A stretch of DNA of 64,000 nucleotides, from contig NZ_OCPC01000002.1 of the NCBI RefSeq assembly GCF_900220985.1, forward strand, positions 558,001 through 622,000, read 5' to 3'. Source of the DNA: Parahoeflea halophila. Lineage in GTDB: Bacteria; Pseudomonadota; Alphaproteobacteria; Rhizobiales; Rhizobiaceae. The position numbers and the translations under genes are program-made. The notes under the pieces were generated by a model, which worked only from the letters and a program-made list of their open reading frames with translations, searched no databases and was not told the origin of the DNA. Positions 8,580-17,941 of the stretch are shown here, one piece after another. The number at the start of each line of letters is the position of its first letter. Position 1 is the stretch's first letter.

Positions 8580-9194
8580 ATGCTAGATTGGATCGCGAAA
8601 AACAGCGACTCGCTTCAGCTGGTCATAAGCCTGGTTACAGGGATCGTCTGGCTCGCCTATCTCCATATCATCTGGTTGGGCTTCCGCCGTCAGCGACAGG
8701 CCGTGATTCTGATCAACCGCTCTGTCGCGCAGGATGAGAACGCCCGTTGCTTCGTCACCAACATGGGCGCGGAACCCATTTACCTGCTGGAGGTCATGGC
8801 AAAGCTCGTCACCGACGACAAATCCTACGTCGTCAAGGTCACGGAGCGGGAGGAGGTCGCCCTCGACGAGGTAGAGGACCCGGTGGCCCGTACCAACCAG
8901 CGTCCTATCAAGAGCGGCAGTTTCGTCGATATCGGCTCCTTCGTCGATCTTTTGCGCAGGGCGGAAGTGCGGGCTGGCTCAGACGGGCTGTTCGACAAGG
9001 TGCGGCAGTTGGAGTTGACGGTGGCGGCTGCTGACGGCCATGCCAAGCACTTGGTCGCCGCGCGGCGCAAGTTCCAAGCAGAGTGGAAGGACGGCAAACC
9101 CTATTTCGTTCCCGAAACCCTTATGACCGATCAGATCCGCAACATCGTTCAGCGCCGCAAGATAAACGCGATGCTGGAAGAAAGGATCGAATAA
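8580..9194 (+). CDS. Hypothetical single-span membrane protein
   Basis: 204 residues, not recognised. One clear transmembrane helix is predicted at residues 14-34 (LVISLVTGIVWLAYLHIIWL), followed by a soluble domain rich in charged residues and beta-like strands. The ATG at 8580 is preferred over a TTG 18 bases earlier because GGAGG lies 12-16 bases upstream of it and the protein then begins just before the membrane helix. It points toward the convergent MscS-type channel gene. No catalytic motif is visible. Function unknown. Confidence 0.7.
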   Translation: MLDWIAKNSDSLQLVISLVTGIVWLAYLHIIWLGFRRQRQAVILINRSVAQDENARCFVTNMGAEPIYLLEVMAKLVTDDKSYVVKVTEREEVALDEVEDPVARTNQRPIKSGSFVDIGSFVDLLRRAEVRAGSDGLFDKVRQLELTVAAADGHAKHLVAARRKFQAEWKDGKPYFVPETLMTDQIRNIVQRRKINAMLEERIE

Positions 9195-9310
9195 GGCGGC
9201 CGGGTTTTCCTGCTTTGAAAACTGCCTTCCTTGAGGCGCCAGCCCCAATACACAAGAGAAGTAGCCTATACCCAAACGCCTTGTGGGAACGGCGCACTGT
9301 TGCTGCCTGC

Positions 9311-10447
9311 CTATTCTGACGCTGCGCCCCGGTGCCCCGGCTCCATAGGAGGAGGGTCGGGCTGTGTCTGCGTTCTTATCTCTGCGCGTCGACGCGGTAG
9401 CGCGTCAGGGTGTTCCTGCTGCAGCCAGGTGATCATCTTCTCGCGGATCTCGCAGCGCAGGTCCCAGGCTCGGGGCGATGTGCCGGCGCTGACAAGGCCA
9501 CGCACGGCAATGCTGTCCTTCTCGCTCTCGGTCACCTGCAGGTTCACCACTCTGCCGTCCCAAAGCTCCGAGGACTTGGCGAATTCCTCCAGCTTGGCAC
9601 GCATCTTTTCGATCGGCACGGTGTAGTCGAGGTACCAAAAGACCGCGCCGATGATCGACGCGCTCTCGCGGGTCCAGTTCTGGAAAGGTGTCTCGATGAA
9701 ATAGGACAGCGGCACAACCATGCGACGCCAGTCCCAGAGGCGCACGACGACATATGTGGCAAATATCTCCTCGACCCAGCCCCATTCGCCTTCGACGATC
9801 ACCACGTCCTCCAGCCGGATCGGCTGGGTGATGGCGATCTGCAAACCGGCGATAAGGTTGGTCAGCACCGGTCGCGCCGCCAGTCCCACCACGAGGCCGG
9901 CCGCCCCGGCGGAGGCGAAGAGTGCGGCGCCATATTCCTGCACGCTTTCGAAGGTCAGAAGAACTCCGCCCACCGTGAAGATGCCCAGCACAATGCTGAC
10001 AGTCCGGCGCAGAACCCTGGCCTGTGTCACGAATTTGCGTGCCGCGAGATTGTCCTCGACGTCCATTCGATGGCGACGCACCGCGCGGTCCGCGAACCGG
10101 TTGGTGAGCAGGATCATGGTCCATCCGACAAGAATGATCAGCAAGATCAGCAAAAGATGGCCCGCAACGTCCTGCCAGCCGTAGGGCAGCCTGACATTCG
10201 GCAGCACCCAGGCCAGTGCCGCGACCACGGCGGCCAACCGTGTGGGCCGACGCGCTCCACGAAGCAAGGACCGACCCGTGCCATTCCGACGCGAAACTGT
10301 GCGACGCAGGAGCCGATAGAGCAGCCAGTGCAGAACAATAGCCGCAGCACAGGTTCCCAACACGATGAGTAACGGCCCGAGGAAATCAGGTGCGTCCGCA
10401 ATCCGCCGCCCGATGTCTTCGCCGATTCGATTCAGTGTCTCCAACAT
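9311..10447 (-). CDS. MscS-family mechanosensitive ion channel
   Basis: 378-residue inner-membrane channel of the MscS superfamily, expected to release small solutes upon hypo-osmotic shock. The N-terminal third has three or more hydrophobic segments. The pore-lining helix is seen as ASAGAAGLVVGLAARPVL, the Gly/Ala-packed TM3, followed by the beta domain (EDVVIVEGEWGWVEEI, then VRLWDWRRMVVPLSYF). Its ATG follows the stop codon of the Na+ symporter gene with no gap, so the two are translationally coupled. The pairing suggests solute accumulation through the symporter with an osmotic safety valve. Confidence 0.88.
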   Translation of the reverse strand: MLETLNRIGEDIGRRIADAPDFLGPLLIVLGTCAAAIVLHWLLYRLLRRTVSRRNGTGRSLLRGARRPTRLAAVVAALAWVLPNVRLPYGWQDVAGHLLLILLIILVGWTMILLTNRFADRAVRRHRMDVEDNLAARKFVTQARVLRRTVSIVLGIFTVGGVLLTFESVQEYGAALFASAGAAGLVVGLAARPVLTNLIAGLQIAITQPIRLEDVVIVEGEWGWVEEIFATYVVVRLWDWRRMVVPLSYFIETPFQNWTRESASIIGAVFWYLDYTVPIEKMRAKLEEFAKSSELWDGRVVNLQVTESEKDSIAVRGLVSAGTSPRAWDLRCEIREKMITWLQQEHPDALPRRRAEIRTQTQPDPPPMEPGHRGAASE

Positions 10448-12046
10448 TCAGGCCCACCAGATCACCATGGCCGAGGTCGCAAGCACCAACAGTCCGGCCC
10501 AAAGCGTGCGGTCCTGCCAAAGCGGCTTTTCCCATTGCGTGAAGATTTTCTTGGTTTCACCCGCCCGCCAGACCAGGTCATCGAGGTTCTCCTTGTCGTG
10601 CCGCGAGGTGGCATAGGAAATGCCGAAGTGCAGCAAGATGCCCATGGCCATCATGATCGACGACATGACGGTGTAGTGGATTTCCGGCAGCCCAATGTAG
10701 GCCCAGTAGTTGGTCACCTCCTTGAGCACGAAGAGCGGGATGCCGACCACCAGTCCGAACATGATCGTCCAGAAGGCGCCATTGCCGTTCAGCCGCTTGA
10801 ACACCAGACCGAGAATATAGACCACGACGATCGTGGGCACGACATAGGACAGCGAAGACTGGAAGTAGCTGAACAGGCTCTCGAAACCGGCGATCATCGG
10901 CGCGTAGATGGCGCCGAAGATCATGATTGCTGCAGTCACCAGTTTGCCCAGCCAAACCTGCTTCTTCTCTTCGACGTCGAAAACCGGCTCGGCGAAATCC
11001 TTGACCACCAGGGTCGAGGCCGAGTTCAGCGCGGAATCGAGAGAGGACATGATTGCCGCTATCAGGGCCGCCATGATGAGACCCCGCACGCCGATCGGCA
11101 TCAACTCGAAGGCCAGGGTCGGAAAGGCAAGGTCGGGCGTTTCCAGATCGGGATAAAGCTTGAGCGCGATTATCCCGGGCAGCACCATGAGGAAGATGTT
11201 GGGCAGCTTGAGGAAACCGGCAAAGAGCGCGCCGATCTGGCCTTCTTTCAGATCCTTTGCTCCAAGGGTCCGCTGCACCACGAACTGGTTGATCGTCCAG
11301 TAGTAGAAGCCCAGTAGGATCACCCCCAAAAGGCCTGTCCAGGGCAGAAAGTCATCATCCGCCGGCAAGATCATTTGGGTCATCTCGTCCGGTGTGCCGA
11401 CAAACAATTCCTGCCAGCCGCCGATCTCATCGAGCCCCAGCCAAAACAGCACGGCGGCCGCGATGATCAGCAGGATCGCCTGCACCGTGTCTGTGACGAC
11501 CACTGCCGAGAGACCGCCCAGGATAGTATAGATTCCTGCCACCAGCGCCAGCATGGCTACCGCCGCCCAGAGGTTGAGATAGCCGGTTACATTGGAAATC
11601 ACCAGACCGCCCGCATAAAGCGCACCGGCGGTATCGATGAAAAGGATGGCAAGGATCGTGAACAGTGAAAACGCCCGGCGCGAGCGCACGTCATATCGTT
11701 CTTCGAGGAAACCGGGCACCGTGGAAATCCTGGCCCGCAGGTAGGAGGGCAGGATGAAGATCGCGAACAGGATCAGTACAAGGGCCGCCGTCCACTCGTA
11801 GTTGAAGATAACGACACCATTGGCATAGGCGCCGCCCATCAGGCCGACAAAGCTGGAGCCTGACATGTTCGAGGCAAAGAGCGAGAACCCGATGAGGTAC
11901 CAGGGCAGGGATCGCCCGGCGAGGAAGTAGTCTTCTGCCCCCCCTGACTGTTTGCGCGAGACGTAAATGCCATGCGCGACCACGCCAACGAAATAGACGA
12001 CAACGATCGCGTAATCGATCAGGTGAAGGTCAAACTTGGTTTCCAT
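10448..12046 (-). CDS. Sodium:solute symporter (SSS family, SGLT-like)
   Basis: 532-residue Na+-coupled transporter with about 13-14 hydrophobic helices. Segments typical of the SGLT branch are visible: EDYFLAGRSLPWYLIGFSLF, SNMSGSSFVGLMG, YYWTINQFVVQRTLGAKDL and MSSLDSALNSASTLVVKDF. The substrate is probably a sugar or polyol, which would fit the adjacent GMC-type dehydrogenase operon, but this is inference. AGGGAG precedes the start. It is followed immediately by the MscS gene and preceded by the PRC-barrel gene on the same strand. Confidence 0.9.
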   Translation of the reverse strand: METKFDLHLIDYAIVVVYFVGVVAHGIYVSRKQSGGAEDYFLAGRSLPWYLIGFSLFASNMSGSSFVGLMGGAYANGVVIFNYEWTAALVLILFAIFILPSYLRARISTVPGFLEERYDVRSRRAFSLFTILAILFIDTAGALYAGGLVISNVTGYLNLWAAVAMLALVAGIYTILGGLSAVVVTDTVQAILLIIAAAVLFWLGLDEIGGWQELFVGTPDEMTQMILPADDDFLPWTGLLGVILLGFYYWTINQFVVQRTLGAKDLKEGQIGALFAGFLKLPNIFLMVLPGIIALKLYPDLETPDLAFPTLAFELMPIGVRGLIMAALIAAIMSSLDSALNSASTLVVKDFAEPVFDVEEKKQVWLGKLVTAAIMIFGAIYAPMIAGFESLFSYFQSSLSYVVPTIVVVYILGLVFKRLNGNGAFWTIMFGLVVGIPLFVLKEVTNYWAYIGLPEIHYTVMSSIMMAMGILLHFGISYATSRHDKENLDDLVWRAGETKKIFTQWEKPLWQDRTLWAGLLVLATSAMVIWWA

Positions 12047-12103
12047 TGCGGTCTCCCTGGGGCACTTATTGCGTATGTGGCGCGCCGCTGAGGCCGGGGC
12101 GGG

Positions 12104-12868
12104 TCAGCCGTCGTCTTCCCAGGGCTCCATCTCCTGCAACTCCTCCTCGGTGGCCGAGACGTAGGCGCGCAGATCGTCGCCGCCGAGACGGCGCAGCTCG
12201 ATCATGTCGAGCGGCACGGCAACCTGGGTTTCGCCGAGACCGAGGAAACCGCCGATATCGAGGATGACCTGGTCGATTTTGCCGCCCTCGGCAAAGGTCA
12301 CTTGCGAAACTTCACCGATCCAGTTGTTGTTCTCGCCAAAGGCGGCCATCCCGATGAACTGGTCTGAACCGACCTCGCTCACCTTGAGGATCTCGACCTT
12401 CTCGCCGTCCATCCTCTTGTCCGCGGCGCGGAGGTGCACGTCGTTCTCGTCATATTCGGGCGCGGCTTGCAGGTCTGCCTTCTGCCCGGCGTAGAGCAGG
12501 AAGAACTCGTTCTCTTCATCCGCGTCCGGCAGGAACCTCAGGTCGTCCAGCGACACAACGCGCCGCGCGCCCTTGCCAAGAAAACCGCCGACATCGACGA
12601 CCACACCGTGCAGGGTTCCATCACGGGTGATCACGATCTCGGCGACATTGCCGACCATCTTCCATTCCTCCGACGGCTCGGCGAGCTCTTCGAGGTCTAT
12701 GTCCGCCAAGGGTTCCTTGCCCGGCAGGAATAGTTTATGGCCGGACAGGCTGGTGACAGCGATCTTCGTGTGGTCGGGGGTGAATTGCGGGGTTTCCGCC
12801 TGAGCGGACAACGCAGTGGCGGCTAGGCTCGAAAACAGGGTGAAAGCCAGGCTCGGTGCGTGTTTCAT
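12104..12868 (-). CDS. Exported protein with two PRC-barrel domains
   Basis: 254 residues with a Sec signal peptide (about residues 1-24, ending ALSAQA). Two PRC-barrel repeats follow, one with GVVVDVGGFLGKGARRVVSL and one with QVILDIGGFLGLGETQVAVPL. The C-terminus is acidic. PRC-barrel proteins in alphaproteobacteria are often stress-linked and of unknown biochemistry. AGGAGA lies upstream of the ATG. It sits between the cation antiporter and the Na+ symporter genes, all on the minus strand. Confidence 0.82.
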   Translation of the reverse strand: MKHAPSLAFTLFSSLAATALSAQAETPQFTPDHTKIAVTSLSGHKLFLPGKEPLADIDLEELAEPSEEWKMVGNVAEIVITRDGTLHGVVVDVGGFLGKGARRVVSLDDLRFLPDADEENEFFLLYAGQKADLQAAPEYDENDVHLRAADKRMDGEKVEILKVSEVGSDQFIGMAAFGENNNWIGEVSQVTFAEGGKIDQVILDIGGFLGLGETQVAVPLDMIELRRLGGDDLRAYVSATEEELQEMEPWEDDG

Positions 12869-12965
12869 AGGTCTGTCTCCTGCTGCGCGGATCGGTCGGC
12901 CAAAGCCGGAAGCATCGCGAAGCTAACGAAACCGTGAGGATTTGGTTCCGTCGGACGCGCTGATT

Positions 12966-13982
12966 TCACATGACCTGCAACCCGAGTGCCCCAATATAGA
13001 CCACCAGCAGGCCAGTGCTTTCCCAGCCGATGCCCCGGCGTTCCCGGTAGATCAGCCCGAGGCTCAGGATTGCGGTCATCAGCATGGCCACGGTCAACCA
13101 GAACAGGTCATCCGCGGTGATCGCGTGATAGAGCGAGCCGTCCCTGTAGCCGATGTCCGAGAGCGTCAGGAAAAGCGTGTCGAAGGTATTGCCGCCGATG
13201 ATCCCGCCGACCGCCAGTTGCAACGCCCCGCGTCGCACCGCGACCAGCGTCGTCACCAGTTCCGGCAAGGAGGTCAGCACGGCAGTCATCGTCGCTCCTA
13301 CCACGGTGTCGGACAACTCCAGCCGGTCCGAGATTTCCGCCGCGATCCGGGCCACACTCCAGCCGGCCAGAGCCATGAGCACCAGCAGGGCAAGGAACGG
13401 TAGAACCAGGCTGTATGCGGATTTCTCGGCCTCGCGGTCGTCCTCGGGCCTGTCGGCGCGCGTGTCGGGGGTGGTCACCGGGTGCCACATCGGTTCCTCG
13501 CGCAACCGGGCCGTGGCCCGCATCCCAAGCACGTAAATGATGAAAAGCGCGATGCTGGCCGGGTGAATGCCCCAGACAGCAATCTCGGGAGCGGTGAAAG
13601 CCATCAGCGGCACGGTCAGCAAAAGCAACAGTAACCCGGCCTGGAAAACATTCGCTAGATCCGCCGCCGCATGTTCCAGATTGGCCCGGCGGTAGATCAT
13701 GTCCGCCACGGCCAGGAATGCTGTTTGCGCAGCGATCCCGCCGATGCCATTTGAAAAGGCAAGAGAGGCCCGCCCGTCCAGTGCCGATGTCAGCGAGACC
13801 ACCGTTCCCGACATCGACGTGGCCGCGCCGAGGAGTGCCGCTCCAACCAGAGCTTCACCCAGCCCCGTGCGGTCGGCGATCTGGTCGCTGAGCCCGGTCA
13901 TCCGGTAGCCGGAGACAAGAATGACTAGCCCGGCGAGGCCGCCGAGCGCGAAGAGGACCGAGGTGGAAAGGCTTGCGAACAT
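12966..13982 (-). CDS. Sodium/calcium-exchanger-family (CaCA) cation antiporter
   Basis: 338-residue membrane protein with two inverted five-helix halves, as in YrbG/CaxA-type antiporters. The second alpha repeat is canonical: VVGATMTAVLTSLPELVTTL, with GGNTFDT in the following helix. The first alpha repeat reads LVGAALLGAATSMSGTVVSL and lacks the Glu normally found in GTSxPE, which should change ion specificity or stoichiometry. It is divergent from the dehydrogenase/oxidase operon across a 130-bp gap. It may exchange Ca2+, K+ or another cation; the sequence does not settle which. Confidence 0.82.
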   Translation of the reverse strand: MFASLSTSVLFALGGLAGLVILVSGYRMTGLSDQIADRTGLGEALVGAALLGAATSMSGTVVSLTSALDGRASLAFSNGIGGIAAQTAFLAVADMIYRRANLEHAAADLANVFQAGLLLLLLTVPLMAFTAPEIAVWGIHPASIALFIIYVLGMRATARLREEPMWHPVTTPDTRADRPEDDREAEKSAYSLVLPFLALLVLMALAGWSVARIAAEISDRLELSDTVVGATMTAVLTSLPELVTTLVAVRRGALQLAVGGIIGGNTFDTLFLTLSDIGYRDGSLYHAITADDLFWLTVAMLMTAILSLGLIYRERRGIGWESTGLLVVYIGALGLQVM

Positions 13983-14053
13983 GCTTGCTTAACGCGGACC
14001 GGCACCGGTTTGTTCGGAGGAAACTGAATTGTTTACGAAACTTGGGGAACCAT

Positions 14054-14069
14054 ACGGAAAGTTTTCCGT
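14054..14069. promoter_or_regulatory. Palindromic candidate operator upstream of the dehydrogenase/oxidase operon
   Basis: ACGGAAA-GT-TTTCCGT, two perfect 7-base arms around a 2-base spacer, lies in the divergent 130-bp interval, 44-59 bases before the start of the first gene of the oxidase operon. It could bind a dimeric regulator of both divergent units. Symmetry is seen; function is inferred. Confidence 0.4.
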
Positions 14070-14112
14070 TGAGATCGCATCACGTGAAAGAACACAGCCG
14101 GAGCGGAAAGCT

Positions 14113-14799
14113 ATGGCAAAACGCTTTTCTCGCCGGGCCGTTTTGGCCCAGATTGCCGTAGGCGCCGGCGTCGCCGGGTTTGGTTTTCCAATCCCGCACG
14201 CTTATTCCGCTAGCGACGATCGGCCGTGGGCTTTCTTCACCGACGACGAGGCCCGCTGGATCGCCGCGGTGGTCGACGTTTTCATCCCCCAGGACGAGTT
14301 CCCATCCGCCTCGCAGGCCGGGGTCGTGGATTTCATAGACAATCAGATGGCCACCCAATACGGTGAGGGTGACGGGCTCTACCTCGAGCCGCCCTTTCCC
14401 GCCGGAGTGCCGGAACAGGGCTACCAGCTGGAATTCACGCCTGCGCAACTCTTGCGCCAAGGCATCGAACAAGCGCGCCAACTGGGCGAGATCGCGACCA
14501 TGGACGCCACTGCCCGCGCCGCGCATGTCGAGGAATTGCACCAGCGCGAAGGCATCACCAGCGTCTTGATAGCGGAGATCTGGAAACTGACCAGGCAGGG
14601 CTATTTCGCCGACCCGATCTACCTGGGCAACCACGATTACGCCGGCTGGCGTATGGTCGGTTTTCCCGGAGCGCATGCCTATTACACCGAACGGGTAGAC
14701 GAGCATCGGCGCTCCGTCACGCCCCCGCCGCGTGGTATCGCGCATGACAGGGGCGGCTCGCCTTTCCCGCCGCGCGCAATCCGCGGAGGGGCTGAATGA
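14113..14799 (+). CDS. Gluconate 2-dehydrogenase subunit 3 family protein (Tat-exported)
   Basis: 228-residue small subunit of a membrane-bound flavin dehydrogenase. The N-terminus has a twin-arginine signal, FSRRAVLAQ (RR at residues 7-8), followed by a hydrophobic stretch and an Ala-rich cleavage region. In this family the small subunit carries the catalytic flavoprotein through the Tat system. The body contains FFTDDEARWIAAVVDVFIP, typical of the family. The ATG at 14113 is chosen because it places the Tat motif correctly. Its stop overlaps the start of the GMC gene by four bases. Confidence 0.88.
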   Translation: MAKRFSRRAVLAQIAVGAGVAGFGFPIPHAYSASDDRPWAFFTDDEARWIAAVVDVFIPQDEFPSASQAGVVDFIDNQMATQYGEGDGLYLEPPFPAGVPEQGYQLEFTPAQLLRQGIEQARQLGEIATMDATARAAHVEELHQREGITSVLIAEIWKLTRQGYFADPIYLGNHDYAGWRMVGFPGAHAYYTERVDEHRRSVTPPPRGIAHDRGGSPFPPRAIRGGAE

Positions 14800-16580
14800 T
14801 GGTCAAAACTCTGCCCAGGACGGACGTGCTCATTATCGGCGCTGGTTGGACGGGCCTTACGGCAGCCTACGAACTGGCCCATGCCGGCCAGCGCTGTGTC
14901 GTGCTGGAACGTGGCAGGAAGCGCCACACCGCCACGTCCTTTTCAGCACCGGAGGAGCATGACGAACTGAAATACGCGCATCGCTACGCGCACATGATGG
15001 ACGTCAAGAAAGAGACCCTGACCATCCGCAATAACCGCGACCAGCAGGCGCTGCCGATGCGCCGCCTTGGGTCTTTTCTGCCTGGATCCGGGCTCGGAGG
15101 CGCCGGCATCCACTGGAATGGCCAGTTATGGCGGCCCCTGCCGTCCGACCTGCAAATGCGCAGCCACTATGAAGAGCGTTACGGAAAGGACTTCATCGGC
15201 CCCGAGCTCAGCGTACAGGACTGGGGGGTGACCTATGAGGAGCTTGAGCCGCACCTCGATTTCTTCGAGCGGATTTGCGGAGCGGCCGGTCAGGCGGGTA
15301 ACCTGGGTGGCGAGGCCCGACCCGGGGGCAATGTCTTTGAAGGACCGCGCAGTGCGGATTACCCCAATCCGCCGATGCGCCAGCCCGTATCCAACACGCT
15401 CTTCGGTGAGGCCGCCGCACGCATGGGTCTGAACCCTTTCCCGATGCCTTCAGCCAATGTCACCCGCGCCTATGAGAACCCCTACGGCGCACAGTTGCAT
15501 CCCTGCACCTATTGCGGGTTCTGCGAGCGGTTCGGCTGCGGATATTACGCCAAGGCCGACCCGATCATTTGCGTCTACGACCGGATCAAGGATCACGAGA
15601 ACTTCGAGATCCGCTTCGACGCGCAGGTGCTGCGCATCGAGAAAAGTGCTGATGGAAAGACCGCGACCGGGGCGATCTACCTTGATGAGAACGGCGAGGA
15701 AATGTTCCAGCCCGCCAACACCATCTGCATGTGCGCCTATGCGCTGTGGAACGTGCACTTGATGCTGGTCTCGGGCCTGGGAAAACCCTATGACCCCAAG
15801 ACCCGCACCGGCGTAGTCGGGCGCAACTACAGCTACCAGACCGTGGCCGGGGTCGATGCCTTCTTCGACCGGACGGTGGAGACCGATCCCTATATGGGCG
15901 CCGGCGCGCTCGGGGTGGTAATCGACGACTTCAACGGCGACAATTTCGACCACAGCGAGCTGGGCTTCGTGGGCGGCGGCTATATCGCCTGCAAGCAATA
16001 CCATGGCCGGCCGATCGGGTATCAGCCGGTGCCCGAGGGCACGCCAAAATGGGGGGCGGAGTGGAAACGCGCGGTGCGCGAGAATTACAACCACCACGCC
16101 GACCTGGTGGTGCATGGCTCGTCGGTGTCGACGCCAGAAAATTATCTCGACCTCGACCCCACCTGGACCGACGCCTATGGCCGGCCGCTGTTGCGTATGA
16201 CCTTCGACTTCCCCGAGAACGACCGCAAGATGTCGGATTTCATGATGCAGCGCGCCATGGAGGTGGCCCGCGAGATGGACAACGTGACCTCTGTCAGCGG
16301 CACCAATCTCGCCGCGGTGGACAAGCACTATGACATCGTCCCCTACCAGACCACGCACAACGTCGGCGGTGCGGTGATCGGCACCAATCCGCAAACCAGC
16401 GTGGTCAACCGCTATGGCCAGATGTGGGATCATCACAACGTCTTTGTCTTCGGCGCATGCCTGTTCCCGCAGAACCTCGGATACAACCCCACGGGTCCGC
16501 TTATGGGGCTCGCGTACTGGACGCTGGATCACATGAAACGCGACTACCTGCCCAACCCTGCCCCTCTGATGGACGCCTGA
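14796..16580 (+). CDS. GMC-family flavin dehydrogenase (large subunit, sugar or polyol dehydrogenase type)
   Basis: 594 residues. The FAD-binding Rossmann motif DVLIIGAGWTGLTAAYELA is at the N-terminus, with the acidic end of the second strand (VLERG). The C-terminal GMC region has PYQTTHNVGGAVIGTNP and NPTGPLMGLAYW, including the catalytic-type His/Asn positions. Four cysteines at residues 237, 240, 243 and 248 (CTYCGFCERFGC) form a compact cluster-like motif, reminiscent of the iron-sulfur segment of three-subunit bacterial FAD-glucose dehydrogenases. It lacks its own signal and is presumably co-exported with subunit 3. Electrons should pass to the cytochromes encoded next. The substrate is probably a sugar, polyol or sugar acid. 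Confidence 0.9.
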   Translation: MMVKTLPRTDVLIIGAGWTGLTAAYELAHAGQRCVVLERGRKRHTATSFSAPEEHDELKYAHRYAHMMDVKKETLTIRNNRDQQALPMRRLGSFLPGSGLGGAGIHWNGQLWRPLPSDLQMRSHYEERYGKDFIGPELSVQDWGVTYEELEPHLDFFERICGAAGQAGNLGGEARPGGNVFEGPRSADYPNPPMRQPVSNTLFGEAAARMGLNPFPMPSANVTRAYENPYGAQLHPCTYCGFCERFGCGYYAKADPIICVYDRIKDHENFEIRFDAQVLRIEKSADGKTATGAIYLDENGEEMFQPANTICMCAYALWNVHLMLVSGLGKPYDPKTRTGVVGRNYSYQTVAGVDAFFDRTVETDPYMGAGALGVVIDDFNGDNFDHSELGFVGGGYIACKQYHGRPIGYQPVPEGTPKWGAEWKRAVRENYNHHADLVVHGSSVSTPENYLDLDPTWTDAYGRPLLRMTFDFPENDRKMSDFMMQRAMEVAREMDNVTSVSGTNLAAVDKHYDIVPYQTTHNVGGAVIGTNPQTSVVNRYGQMWDHHNVFVFGACLFPQNLGYNPTGPLMGLAYWTLDHMKRDYLPNPAPLMDA

Positions 16581-16613
16581 GAAAGAGACAAGACCGATCG
16601 AAAGGACCGCCCC

Positions 16614-17432
16614 ATGACATTCCGCACCGTTCTGATTTTCTTCACTGCCGTTGCGGTCCTGAGCATCTCGGCAAGCTTCATCCGGGCGCAGAATTACGAG
16701 GCAGCACCCGGAATCGCGGCGATGGAGGACCGGCTTAGGGACGATTTCCTGCGCTTCAATGCCACGGTGAACACCGAGGTCGACGACGATGTGCTGGAGC
16801 TGGGGCGCCTGGTGGCCATGGGCGGGTCCGAGGCAGGCGACAGCGGCATGGCCTGTATTACCTGCCACGGCGCCGATGGCACCGGCGACGGGTCTGGTGC
16901 CTTCCCCCGGCTGGCCGGTCAGGCAGGCTGGTACACCTACAAGCAGCTCAAGGATTATGCTTCTGGCGACAGGCAGAACCGCGTGATGTCGGGGATCGCC
17001 AAGAAACTCACCGACGAAGAGATGGAGGCGGTCGCGGCCTATTACGCAACGATTTCCGCGCCCTATACTCCGCCCTTGGGCGACGTCGATGGCATGACCC
17101 TGCAGTGGGGCGGGCAGTTGGGCGCGGTGGGCTCGGCCGAGCGCGGTGTGCCGGCCTGCGTGAACTGCCACGGGCCAAGCGGCCTCGGCAATCCGCCCTC
17201 GGTGCCTTATCTCGCCGGGCAGTATGCCAGCTACCTCGCGCACCAGCTGGAGATGTGGAAGCAAGGCAAACGCGACAATGACATCGACAACGTCATGTCT
17301 GCCATTGCCAGGAAGATGACCCAGAAGGACATCGACGCCGTCAGCGAATACTACAACCGCGTGCGCCCGCCCCTGCCGATACCGCCGGGTGCCGGGCCGC
17401 TGCCGGAGCCCGCAGCGGCGTCGACGCAGTGA
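16614..17432 (+). CDS. Di-heme cytochrome c (c4-like)
   Basis: 272 residues with an N-terminal membrane or signal segment (residues 4-22) and two class I heme domains. Heme motifs CITCH and CVNCH lie at residues 81-85 and 182-186. Candidate axial Met residues follow in NRVMSGIAKKL and NVMSAIARKM. It resembles cytochromes c4 and the cytochrome subunits of flavin dehydrogenases. It probably accepts electrons from the GMC enzyme and hands them to the next cytochrome or to the oxidase. Its stop overlaps the GTG start of the next gene. Confidence 0.9.
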   Translation: MTFRTVLIFFTAVAVLSISASFIRAQNYEAAPGIAAMEDRLRDDFLRFNATVNTEVDDDVLELGRLVAMGGSEAGDSGMACITCHGADGTGDGSGAFPRLAGQAGWYTYKQLKDYASGDRQNRVMSGIAKKLTDEEMEAVAAYYATISAPYTPPLGDVDGMTLQWGGQLGAVGSAERGVPACVNCHGPSGLGNPPSVPYLAGQYASYLAHQLEMWKQGKRDNDIDNVMSAIARKMTQKDIDAVSEYYNRVRPPLPIPPGAGPLPEPAAASTQ

Positions 17433-17941
17433 GCCGGAGAATGCGGATGTTTGTCGCGATATCGCTGCTGTTGGTGATCGCTTTTGCGATGGCCTGGTCG
17501 GCCATGCCGCCCCAGCACAGCGTCGCCGGCGCAGCAGCCGAGCCGTTCCGGCAAGCCGGTCGTCAGCTGTCCGACTGGTACCGCATCCACATCCGGCAGG
17601 GGTTGGCAGAGAAGACGCCGGATTACGAGGCCGCCTCGCGTCGCTTTCTCGACGCCGATCCGCAGCGGGGCGCGGAGCTGATCGTGCAATATGGCTGCGG
17701 CGCCTGCCACGACATTCCGGGCATCCGTGCGGCGCAGGGCACCGTCGGGCCAGACCTGCACGATTTTGCGCAGCAGTCCTATGTCGCCGGGGTGCTGCCG
17801 AACCGGCCGGGCGATCTGACCCGCTGGCTGTTGAACCCGCCGGCCCACAGCCCCGCCACCGCCATGCCGGACCTCGGGCTGAAACAGGACGAGGCGCGTG
17901 ACATCGCCGCCTACTTGCTGGGATCGGAGGTGCGCCGATGA
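17429..17941 (+). CDS. Mono-heme cytochrome c, membrane-anchored
   Basis: 170 residues with an N-terminal membrane helix (residues 7-25) and one heme motif CGACH at residues 90-94; candidate axial Met in ATAMPDLGL. GTG at 17429 overlaps the preceding stop; ATG codons at 17441 and 17447 are alternatives that keep the membrane anchor. It ends four bases inside the start of the subunit II gene. Position and anchor suggest a dedicated electron carrier for the adjacent caa3-type oxidase. Confidence 0.86.
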   Translation: MSRRMRMFVAISLLLVIAFAMAWSAMPPQHSVAGAAAEPFRQAGRQLSDWYRIHIRQGLAEKTPDYEAASRRFLDADPQRGAELIVQYGCGACHDIPGIRAAQGTVGPDLHDFAQQSYVAGVLPNRPGDLTRWLLNPPAHSPATAMPDLGLKQDEARDIAAYLLGSEVRR

